A stretch of DNA of 9,526 nucleotides, taken from the NCBI GenBank assembly GCA_041481485.1, contig JBGPBY010000275.1:1-9526 (forward strand). Direction: 5' to 3'. Position 1 is the first letter of the stretch. The number at the start of each line of letters is the position of its first letter. Of this stretch, positions 1-6,446 are shown piece after piece. Both the position numbers and the translations under genes were made by a program. The DNA comes from JBGPBY01 sp041481485. Lineage in GTDB: Bacteria; Acidobacteriota; Terriglobia; 20CM-2-55-15. The notes beneath the pieces were generated by a model. The model worked only from the letters and a program-made list of their open reading frames with translations, ran no database searches and had not been told where the DNA came from.

Positions 1-1029
1 ACCGAATTCGCGTTTCGCAGTTTCCCAATCCCGCGAATTCGACGCGTCCCCCTGAAGCAAAACTGGGGCCGGTCCAATTGCCGAAATGTTCGCTGCGAGT
101 TCCTCGGCCTCCTTGCGGCTTTGAAAAAAATTCAACCCCACCCGGGCACCCTGAAGCGCGAATGCCTGGGCCATTACGGCGCCAAAACCTCTGCTCGCAC
201 CCGTGATTAGAACCTTCTTCCCCGACATGGAAGTTCCCGTTCCGATGCATCTTTGAACTTCCTGTATGCGGGTCTGCACCGAAACCGGCCGTTCAAAGCT
301 CGAGAGCGTCAAAAAGCGGATTCCCGTCGCAGTGCCTTGAATCGTAAGGCGATTGAATCTGCAATCCATTTCCACTCGCAGTGGCGAGATCTGGAAATCA
401 TCTGTCATTGTTTCCGCAGAATCGAAGTGGAACTCAAAAGATGAGTACAGAGCCTGCCGGCCTGGTACTTCCATTCCGGCAAAATAACTGGACCACAGGA
501 ATGCCGTCATTTGTTCGAACGGCAATTGGCCGCGGCGCAGCCGGAATTCGGCAGGAGCATTCAGATTGTCATGCCAGCCGGTGGAATATCGAGAAGAGGG
601 AATCTCCAGAATGCCCGTCTCGCCGTATTGAAGGCCTTCCGCCGCACTCAACCTAGGAACAAATGGCTGGCTGTCTGGCAAGCGGAACGGACGGTCTTCA
701 AATTGTGACGGACCAATGCGCATTTTCAGGAAAATCGTCCCGCTTCGGGACAACGTAATGTCGGTCCGAGATTCGTTCTCTATGAAATTCAGATCGTAGG
801 CGACATCGGTCAGCAGGGGCTTTTTGAATTCTCCCTTGATTGTGGAAAGCCGGATATTTCTTCCCGAAAGCCATTCTCCAAGGCCAAACAAAGCGGCATA
901 TATTCCGTAAACGACCTTCTCGCCAAATTGGGTTTTTCGCGCGTAGGAATCGTCGCGATGGAGTGGATTCCGATCGAAAGAAGCCCTTTCGAAAAACTCC
1001 AGTTCAGACTCCTTGAAAATTTTCTTCAT
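1..1029 (-). CDS. MaoC-like double-hotdog dehydratase fused to short-chain dehydrogenase/reductase (partial, C-terminus off the window)
   Basis: Reading the minus strand from ATG at 1029-1027 gives 343 codons without a stop up to the window edge, so the 3' end is missing. Residues about 10-110 look like a MaoC-type hotdog hydratase: D19-RNPLH24 followed by DDSYARKTQFGEKVVYG matches the family's D-x-N-P-(L/I)-H catalytic motif, and D19 and H24 are the likely catalytic pair. Residues about 170-245 look like a second hotdog, with SSYFAGMEVPG at 180-190. From residue 268 an SDR Rossmann domain starts (KKVLITGASRGFG, the TGxxxGxG cofactor motif at 276-283). An isolated SDR starting at 228 is possible, but the frame is continuous, so I call one fusion protein. 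The expected activities are 3-hydroxyacyl dehydration and 3-ketoacyl reduction on an acyl-ACP or acyl-CoA. An in-frame TGA at 1047-1045 fixes the start as the first ATG; no clear Shine-Dalgarno is seen. It is divergent from the glycan operon and could process acyl groups carried by its ACP (inference). Confidence 0.85.
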   Translation of the reverse strand, partial: MKKIFKESELEFFERASFDRNPLHRDDSYARKTQFGEKVVYGIYAALFGLGEWLSGRNIRLSTIKGEFKKPLLTDVAYDLNFIENESRTDITLSRSGTIFLKMRIGPSQFEDRPFRLPDSQPFVPRLSAAEGLQYGETGILEIPSSRYSTGWHDNLNAPAEFRLRRGQLPFEQMTAFLWSSYFAGMEVPGRQALYSSFEFHFDSAETMTDDFQISPLRVEMDCRFNRLTIQGTATGIRFLTLSSFERPVSVQTRIQEVQRCIGTGTSMSGKKVLITGASRGFGAVMAQAFALQGARVGLNFFQSRKEAEELAANISAIGPAPVLLQGDASNSRDWETAKREFG

Positions 1030-1076
1030 ACAGTGCGGCTGAATTCACAAAAGAGGATTCTGCCATTGACATAAAA

Positions 1077-2744
1077 TTGTCCAGATTGAAAATGGAAAGT
1101 CCAGACAAACCCAGTTCCGTCCGAGCGCAGAATGCCGTGAAACCGCGTGAAACGTTGCCGCCAACCCATGAAATTCCAAATCCCCTGTTTCAAATGAATA
1201 CCCCGGTTTCTACCGGGCGATTGCGGCTGTCCCGGTTTGCAGGACAAGTGACGGACTCTCTCGAACGGCATTTCTGGCAATGGACGTCCCTTCTCCTGAT
1301 GATGTTTCTGGCGTGCCTGATCGCAAGGGATTTGCGATCGAAGCTGTGGATCGATGAACTATTTACACTCTACGATGCGAAGCAGGCCAACCCGGCAGAA
1401 ATAGTCCGAATGATAGCCGAGGGTTCGGATCAGGCGCCGCCGCTCTATGCCATTCTGGTGCAAGGCTTACTCCCCGTCGTGAGAAGCGAAACACTGGCTG
1501 TCCGGCTGCCATCAACCATCGGTTTTTGCGCAATGGTGCTTGGCGTTCTGATCTTTGCCCGGCGGCGGATGCCGGCAATTTATTCATACATTGGCGCCCT
1601 GCTGGTGTGTGATGTCTGTCTCTATTATTCCACCGAGGGCAGGGCCTACGGTCTGGTACTCGGCTGTGCGGCAGGGGCACTGGTCTTCTGGCAACTGGCG
1701 GTTGATGGCTGTCGCCGGGCGCTGTTCATTCCGCTTTACGCATTGTGCCTGTCCGGAATGGTCGCATCGCACTACCATTCGATTTTCTTTCTTGTGCCGA
1801 TGTTTGCCGCAGAATTGGCGCGAACCCGGAAATCCGGTAAGGCCGACTTTGGAACTCTTTCGGCATTGATCGCCCCCGTATTGGTTCTGGCGCTGCATTA
1901 CCCGTTGATTTCCGCAACCGGAAAATTCTTTGAACACTTCTGGTCGCATGCGCATCTCGGTATGATTGCCACGTTCTACGATTCGTTCTTTTTCACGCCA
2001 TATCTTTACTTATGGCCGCTGGCACTCATCACACTTGCTGTCCTCCCGGAATCCGGAGTGGATCATCAGCTGGCTGAAAATCGAATGCCCGCACATGAAT
2101 GGATTGCAATTGCCGGGCTCGCGCTAATGCCGCCGTTTGTGGTTGTGGCATCTGAACTGACGACACATGTTTTCGTGGATCGTTACATTCTCTGGTCCGT
2201 CGTAGGCATCGGACTGACGGCCGCTGCACTTTTGTGCAAAGCGGTACGCGGCAACGCCGCCGTTGGCATAGTTTTGACCGGTGCTCTGGCTGTTTTGCTT
2301 GGCCATGAGGAATTCCGTTATTTCCGCACTGCGTCCACTCTACGTTTCGGTGAAGCGATCTTGCGGCAACTCGAAACGATGCCGGACGGACCAGAGCGTA
2401 TTGTCGTACCCAATGCCCGTGTGTACATGGAACTCTCCTACTATGCCGATTCGAAGGTCAGAGATCGCCTGATCTATCCTGTGAATCGGGAATTGGATTT
2501 ACGATACAAAGGGTTCGACACGGATGCTCTTTTGATGGCTGCTTTGGGCCGCCGGGTTAATCTGAATGTGCAGGAGTACGATGAAATCCTGTCCCGGTAT
2601 TCGAGCTTTATCGTTGCGGCCAACCCGAATGATTACTTGCCGTCGCATATGAAAGCATCCGGATTTCAGGTAAACCCAATACGTTTCGTCGATTCGGAAC
2701 CGGTGGTATTTCGGGTTGAGGCGCCAAACGAGGTGCGGCCTTAA
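1077..2744 (+). CDS. GT39/ArnT-like polytopic glycosyltransferase (GT-C fold)
   Basis: A 555-residue membrane protein. A polar N-terminus of about 65 residues precedes the first membrane helix (about 70-85), and further hydrophobic helices run to about residue 407, followed by a soluble C-terminal domain of about 145 residues. After helix 1 comes LWIDELFTLYD with D93/E94, matching the first-loop acidic motif of GT-C enzymes where the catalytic Asp sits, then SDQAPPLYAIL (117-127). TEGRAYGL (186-193) and VDRYILW (367-373) match patterns of the PMT_2/GT39 group. Such enzymes use polyprenyl-phosphate sugars on the outer face of the membrane and glycosylate lipid A, protein or polysaccharide; the acceptor here cannot be read from sequence. 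The start is uncertain: TTG at 1077, ATG at 1092 and ATG at 1194 are all in frame, none with a good Shine-Dalgarno, and ATG 1092 is quite plausible. It is the first gene of the operon, 33 bases before the FkbH gene. Confidence 0.85.
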   Translation: MSRLKMESPDKPSSVRAQNAVKPRETLPPTHEIPNPLFQMNTPVSTGRLRLSRFAGQVTDSLERHFWQWTSLLLMMFLACLIARDLRSKLWIDELFTLYDAKQANPAEIVRMIAEGSDQAPPLYAILVQGLLPVVRSETLAVRLPSTIGFCAMVLGVLIFARRRMPAIYSYIGALLVCDVCLYYSTEGRAYGLVLGCAAGALVFWQLAVDGCRRALFIPLYALCLSGMVASHYHSIFFLVPMFAAELARTRKSGKADFGTLSALIAPVLVLALHYPLISATGKFFEHFWSHAHLGMIATFYDSFFFTPYLYLWPLALITLAVLPESGVDHQLAENRMPAHEWIAIAGLALMPPFVVVASELTTHVFVDRYILWSVVGIGLTAAALLCKAVRGNAAVGIVLTGALAVLLGHEEFRYFRTASTLRFGEAILRQLETMPDGPERIVVPNARVYMELSYYADSKVRDRLIYPVNRELDLRYKGFDTDALLMAALGRRVNLNVQEYDEILSRYSSFIVAANPNDYLPSHMKASGFQVNPIRFVDSEPVVFRVEAPNEVRP

Positions 2745-2758
2745 TGACCATTTTTTAC

Positions 2759-2763
2759 GGAGG
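2759..2763 (+). promoter_or_regulatory. Probable Shine-Dalgarno for the FkbH-like gene
   Basis: GGAGG lies 14 bases before the GTG at 2778. The spacing is longer than the usual 5-10 bases, but it is the only strong purine match in the 33-base gap, and no in-frame ATG lies nearer, so it supports the GTG start. Confidence 0.4.
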
Positions 2764-2777
2764 CTGGGAAGTTTTTT

Positions 2778-4592
2778 GTGACGGCCGTAACAAGTTTCAA
2801 TAGTCCGGAGTCCCAGTTATCTCTGGATGTCCTGTTACGCAAACGAAAGTCGTTGCGACGGGAATTTCTGCAGAATCCGAACCTCCTGGACGTTCGGATC
2901 GCCATTCTTGGTGGTGCGACGACTAATGAACTGGCGGAATTCCTGGAGATATTGCTGCTGGCCGAGGGATTTCGCTGCGAATTCTATCAATCCGAATACG
3001 GCAAATACTTCGAAGATGCCGTTTTCACAACCTCTCGATTGTCGGAATTCAAGCCCGATATCGTTTATGTGCATACGTCTTCGTTGAACATCCGGTCCTT
3101 TCCTCCGATGGCAACGACGGAGACTGAGTTTCAGTCCGCCGTCGCTTCGGAGTTGTCCCGATTTGAAACGATCTGGCAATCGCTCGTTGAGAAACAGGGC
3201 TGTCAGATAATTCAAAACAACTTCGAGTTGCCTCACGTCCGCGTGCTTGGAAACCTGGATGGAGCCAGTCTGGGAGGACACAGTCACTTTATCCATCAAC
3301 TTAACCTTGAATTTGCTCGCAAGTCGAGAAGCACCCGGCAGCTGTTGATTCATGATCTCCACGCTCTTGCATCCAGCCTCGGCGCCGATCATTGGTTCGA
3401 TCAACAGCGCTGGTTCAGTTACAAAATCCCGATGACCGCAGCGGCGAATTTCGCAATTGCGCGTTCACTGACGTCCATGGTGCGTGCGATTTACGGCAGA
3501 AGCCGAAAATGTCTGGTTCTCGATCTCGACAATACGCTTTGGGGTGGCGTGATCGGTGACGACGGACCGGACAATATCGTCATTGGACGTGAGACACCTG
3601 TTGCCGAAGCATATACGGCATTCCAGGAATACTGCGTCGCTTTGCGAGAGCGGGGAATTCTTCTCGCGGTGTGTTCGAAAAACGATGAAGGCATTGCCAA
3701 GCAGGGATTTCAGCATCCTGATTCTGTTCTGAAGCTCGAACACTTTTCGGCGTTTGTTGCAAACTGGGAGCCGAAACACGAAAATCTGGTCCGTATTGCG
3801 CATCAATTGAATATCGGACTGAACAGCATTGTCTTCGTCGATGACAATCCGGCGGAACGTGCCATTGTTGCAGCACAACTTCCGATCGTGGCAGTGCCGG
3901 ATGTGGGTGCCGACGTCACGCAGTTTGCCGAGCGGATCGAAAACGGACGCTATTTTGAAACGGTTGCCCTGTCTGCAGAAGATATGCGACGTGCCGATGC
4001 CTATTCCGACAACGCCCGCCGTGATGCATTCCAGAGTCAGTTTCGGGACTATGGCGAATACCTCGATTCCCTGAAAATGACGGCGGAGATTGATTCGTTT
4101 AAACCGGCGTATCTGGATCGAATCACTCAACTGACAAACAAGACCAATCAGTTCAATCTGACGACGAGGCGTTATACACAGGCAGAAATCCAGAATATTT
4201 CATCGAGCCGCGAATACATCACTCTCTACGGACGGCTATCCGATTCGTTTGGCGATCACGGTCTGGTTTCGGTCATTATCGGCCGAATTGAAGAGACAGA
4301 ACTCCATCTGGATCTATGGCTGATGAGTTGCCGTGTCCTGAAGAGGGGACTGGAATCCGCGATGCTGGATAGGCTGGCCGGTCTGGCGAAAGAGGCTGGA
4401 ATTCGAGTTCTCCGCGGTTACTATTACCGGACGCCCAAAAACGATATGGTGAGCGGGCATTACAAGGATCTGGGGTTTGAGTGCGAATCGGCAGAGAACG
4501 GCAATGGCAGTTCGTTTTGGAAACTCAGTTTGGAAGATATCTACCTGAGCAGAAACAACCACATCAGCGTGAACGGGAATGACCAGCAGTAA
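2778..4592 (+). CDS. FkbH-like HAD-IIIC family protein (probable glyceryl-ACP loading enzyme)
   Basis: At 604 residues this has the full three-part architecture of stand-alone FkbH proteins. The N-terminal part (about 36-235) resembles the SGNH-like domain of the family (IAILGGATTNELAEFLE at 41-57). The HAD-IIIC core begins with the hallmark CLVLDLDNTLWGGVIGDDG, with catalytic D249 and D251, then VCSKND (298-303), K333 in EPKHENL and the metal-binding D355/D356 in FVDDNPAER. The C-terminal part is GNAT-like, with TNKTNQFNLTTRRYT (453-467), DSFGDHGLVSVIIGR (489-503) and the conserved MSCRVLKRGLE. Characterised relatives (FkbH domains of bryostatin, oxazolomycin and tetronate pathways) dephosphorylate 1,3-bisphosphoglycerate and place the D-glyceryl group on an ACP; Cys299 is a candidate thioester residue. 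The partner ACP gene overlaps its end by 14 bases, which supports that role. The exact acyl unit is inferred, not proven. Start is GTG. Confidence 0.9.
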   Translation: MTAVTSFNSPESQLSLDVLLRKRKSLRREFLQNPNLLDVRIAILGGATTNELAEFLEILLLAEGFRCEFYQSEYGKYFEDAVFTTSRLSEFKPDIVYVHTSSLNIRSFPPMATTETEFQSAVASELSRFETIWQSLVEKQGCQIIQNNFELPHVRVLGNLDGASLGGHSHFIHQLNLEFARKSRSTRQLLIHDLHALASSLGADHWFDQQRWFSYKIPMTAAANFAIARSLTSMVRAIYGRSRKCLVLDLDNTLWGGVIGDDGPDNIVIGRETPVAEAYTAFQEYCVALRERGILLAVCSKNDEGIAKQGFQHPDSVLKLEHFSAFVANWEPKHENLVRIAHQLNIGLNSIVFVDDNPAERAIVAAQLPIVAVPDVGADVTQFAERIENGRYFETVALSAEDMRRADAYSDNARRDAFQSQFRDYGEYLDSLKMTAEIDSFKPAYLDRITQLTNKTNQFNLTTRRYTQAEIQNISSSREYITLYGRLSDSFGDHGLVSVIIGRIEETELHLDLWLMSCRVLKRGLESAMLDRLAGLAKEAGIRVLRGYYYRTPKNDMVSGHYKDLGFECESAENGNGSSFWKLSLEDIYLSRNNHISVNGNDQQ

Positions 4593-4830
4593 CCTTCTTG
4601 AACGGCTGCAGCCCATCTTTCGGGATGTCCTCGATCAACCGGACCTCACAATAACAACGGAGTCCAGCGGACATAATGTAGAGGGATGGGATTCTCTGGC
4701 CCACATCAACTTGGTATCCGCCATCGAACAGGAATTCAAAATTCGGTTCGCTTTGGGCGAATTGCAGGATCTGAAAAACGTCGGGGACATGATCGAATTG
4801 ATGCAGGCCAAACTCGGGGCAGGCCGGTAA
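4579..4830 (+). CDS. Acyl carrier protein
   Basis: An 83-residue acidic helical protein with the phosphopantetheine site GWDSLAHINLV; Ser39 is the predicted 4'-phosphopantetheine attachment residue. The length and the helix II sequence after the Ser (LAHINLVSAIEQEF) are typical of stand-alone carrier proteins used by secondary-metabolite and DltC-type systems. The ATG at 4579 lies inside the end of the FkbH gene (14-base overlap, different frame), with a weak purine stretch GGGA just upstream, so translation is probably coupled. This implies that FkbH charges this ACP. The cargo would then be taken by the downstream membrane acyltransferase, as DltC feeds DltB, or extended by fatty-acid-like enzymes such as the divergent dehydratase-reductase fusion. 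The gene ends just before a palindromic element that separates it from the rest of the operon. Confidence 0.92.
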   Translation: MTSSNLLERLQPIFRDVLDQPDLTITTESSGHNVEGWDSLAHINLVSAIEQEFKIRFALGELQDLKNVGDMIELMQAKLGAGR

Positions 4831-4840
4831 TGACCCTGTG

Positions 4841-4998
4841 AAGGTGTGAAGAAATGGTCAATGGTCAATTCTCACTTATCATTTGTCATTTTTGGATGCG
4901 CCTTCGGCGCGGCATCTTTAAGAAATGATTGCGCGAAGCGCCACCACCGATGACAAATGACAAGTGAGAATTGACCATTGACCATTTCTTCACACCTT
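4841..4998. repeat. 158-base near-perfect palindromic element (MITE/REP-like) inside the operon
   Basis: Left arm 4841-4888 and right arm 4951-4998 are reverse complements over 48 bases with a single mismatch (4878 against 4961), around a 62-base loop (4889-4950). The arms contain a tandem ATGGTCA (4854-4860 and 4861-4867) and a TCATTTGTCA segment, AT-richer than the surrounding genes. The loop holds two GC-rich mini-hairpins: GCGCC-TTC-GGCGC at 4898-4910, extended with a one-base bulge by GATGC/GCATC to 4895-4916, and GCGC-GAA-GCGC at 4931-4941. No transposase is present and no obvious target duplication flanks the arms. The structure suggests a non-autonomous mobile or REP-type repeat inserted between the ACP and MBOAT genes. 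In RNA it would form a very long stem that could attenuate transcription, protect one mRNA end or be a processing site (inference). Confidence 0.9.
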
Positions 4999-5054
4999 CC
5001 GCCCGCGCCTGCAGTGCCGCTCGGTATTCGGCTGACCGGCATGGATACTTTCTG

Positions 5055-6440
5055 ATGCTATTCAATTCCTTCCAATTCATCTTCTGGTTCTGGCCAGTGG
5101 TTTGCATTGGGTTCTATCTCCTCTGTTCAGCGAACAACCGTCAGGGAGCTAAAGTCTGGCTGCTGATGCTCTCGCTGGTGTTTTACGGATGGATGAAGCT
5201 CTCGAACCTGTTCGTGATGGTGCCATCCATTCTGTTCAATTGGTTTCTGAGTCAGCGAATTGTTGCGCAGAAAGATGCAAAACAGCGAAAGCTATACCTG
5301 TGGCTGGCGCTTGCTCCGAACATTCTCTATCTGGCCACGTTCAAATACGCCAATGCCGTGCTGGGCACGCACTGGGAGTTTCCCCTGGGATTGAGTTTTT
5401 TCACGGTGACGCAGGTCATGTACATGGTGGACTGCTACGAAGGTCTGTCGCCGCCGAACAATCTGTTGAACCATTCGCTGTTCGTTTCATTTTTTCCTTA
5501 TGTTGCCGCCGGACCATTGACGCGTTCCAGGACAATCGTGCGTCAGTTTGAAAATGCCGGGAACTCCCGGGATCGCGCAGCAGACCTTGCGCGTGGACTG
5601 TTTGTATTTGCTATCGGACTGGTAAAGAAAGTGATTTTTGCGGATTCGTTCAGGCGGCTGGCGGATGCCGGGTTTCTTCAGCCGACCAATCTTTCAACAC
5701 TGGAAGCGTGGATCATCAGTGTCGCATTCACGCTGGAAATTTATTTCGATTTCAGCGGCTATTCCGATATGGCAATCGGTGTAGCTCTGTCGCTGGGATT
5801 TGAGATTCCGGAAAACTTCAACAGCCCGTTTCGCTCCCGGTCCATTATCGAGTTCTGGCAGCGCTGGCACATGACGCTTTCGAACTTCATCACGACGTAT
5901 TTGTATACACCGATCGTTCGTTCATTTAAAAAAGTGACACTGGCCAGTGCATCCGTTGCAACAATTTTTGCGATGTTGATTGCCGGAATCTGGCACGGCG
6001 CGGGATGGAACTTTGCAATCTGGGGCTTGCTTCATGGTGTCGCGCTGGGGGTGAATCAGTACTGGAAGAAGTCGAAGCGGCATATGCCGTCTCTGCTGGC
6101 ATGGGCAGCGACGTTTGCATTTGTAAATATTACCCTTGTGTTCTTCCGAGCGCCGGATGTGGGATCGGCGCTATCCATCGTTCAGCGATTGATTCCCAAC
6201 CCCAACCTTTTGTCGATTACAGCCATACGGGCGAAAGTCCGTGGAATTGAGCTCGAGGTGATGTTCCTTCCTTTGTTGATCGGAACGATATTGGCTTTCT
6301 GGGGAAAGAACAGCGGAGAACTTCGCAAAACCTTTGCGCCGACCACTCGGTCATCACTTGCTGTCGCGTCTTTGATTCTCGTGGCGTTGTTGTTCATGAA
6401 TTCCAATATTGCTAAGGATTTCGTTTATTTCGCCTTCTGA
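5055..6440 (+). CDS. MBOAT family membrane O-acyltransferase (DltB/AlgI-like)
   Basis: A 461-residue polytopic protein that starts MLFNSFQFIFWFWPVV, a beginning typical of the bacterial MBOAT family, and ends in FVYFAF, also typical. Family motifs (numbered from ATG 5055) are FFPYVAAGPLTRSRTIV around 146-162, FDFSGYSDMAIG (231-242), ENFNSPFRSRSIIEFWQRWH (253-272) and GIWHGAGWNFAIWGLLHG, where His314 in WHG is the expected active-site histidine. These proteins take an acyl group from an inner-face carrier (ACP or CoA) and move it to an acceptor outside. The frame is open upstream to ATG 4971, but those 28 extra residues are encoded by the palindrome's right arm and the sequence after it and are not family-like, so I chose 5055 (weak GGA 9 bases before). 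The adjacent ACP and the following SGNH protein match the DltC-DltB-DltD arrangement. Confidence 0.93.
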   Translation: MLFNSFQFIFWFWPVVCIGFYLLCSANNRQGAKVWLLMLSLVFYGWMKLSNLFVMVPSILFNWFLSQRIVAQKDAKQRKLYLWLALAPNILYLATFKYANAVLGTHWEFPLGLSFFTVTQVMYMVDCYEGLSPPNNLLNHSLFVSFFPYVAAGPLTRSRTIVRQFENAGNSRDRAADLARGLFVFAIGLVKKVIFADSFRRLADAGFLQPTNLSTLEAWIISVAFTLEIYFDFSGYSDMAIGVALSLGFEIPENFNSPFRSRSIIEFWQRWHMTLSNFITTYLYTPIVRSFKKVTLASASVATIFAMLIAGIWHGAGWNFAIWGLLHGVALGVNQYWKKSKRHMPSLLAWAATFAFVNITLVFFRAPDVGSALSIVQRLIPNPNLLSITAIRAKVRGIELEVMFLPLLIGTILAFWGKNSGELRKTFAPTTRSSLAVASLILVALLFMNSNIAKDFVYFAF

Positions 6441-6446
6441 CACCAA

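Noticed and set aside
229..267. Separate start of a stand-alone SDR at ATG 228
   Set aside because: The frame is open for 267 codons upstream with hotdog motifs and no stop, so a fusion is the simpler reading, though internal initiation cannot be excluded.
253..708. Several plus-strand open frames of 60-90 codons
   Set aside because: They lie antisense to the continuous MaoC-SDR fusion frame, which has clear domain motifs; none of them resembles a protein family.
1066..1071. Perfect TTGACA, a possible -35 box for the glycan operon
   Set aside because: No TATAAT-like hexamer follows at 16-18 bases (the position reads AAAATG), and transcription from it would begin after the two upstream candidate starts of the GT39-like gene.
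1026..1280. Minus-strand frame whose stop overlaps the MaoC-SDR ATG (ATGA), suggesting translational coupling
   Set aside because: It is antisense to the start of the GT39-like gene and its translation shows no family features; the overlap is most likely chance.
2744..2803. Short open frame (about 19 codons, MTIFYGGWEVF...) between GT39 and FkbH genes
   Set aside because: It begins on the last base of the stop codon of one gene and ends inside the next, has no ribosome site and no recognisable features.
3465..4130. 221-codon minus-strand open frame
   Set aside because: Antisense to the conserved HAD core of the FkbH gene; composition follows from the coding strand.
4841..4998. Palindrome as an intrinsic terminator
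   Set aside because: The stem is far longer than a terminator, AT-rich, and not followed by a T-tract; operon genes continue beyond it.
4831..5010. Palindrome as a complete insertion sequence
   Set aside because: No transposase frame, no convincing target duplication next to either arm; only a non-autonomous repeat can be supported.
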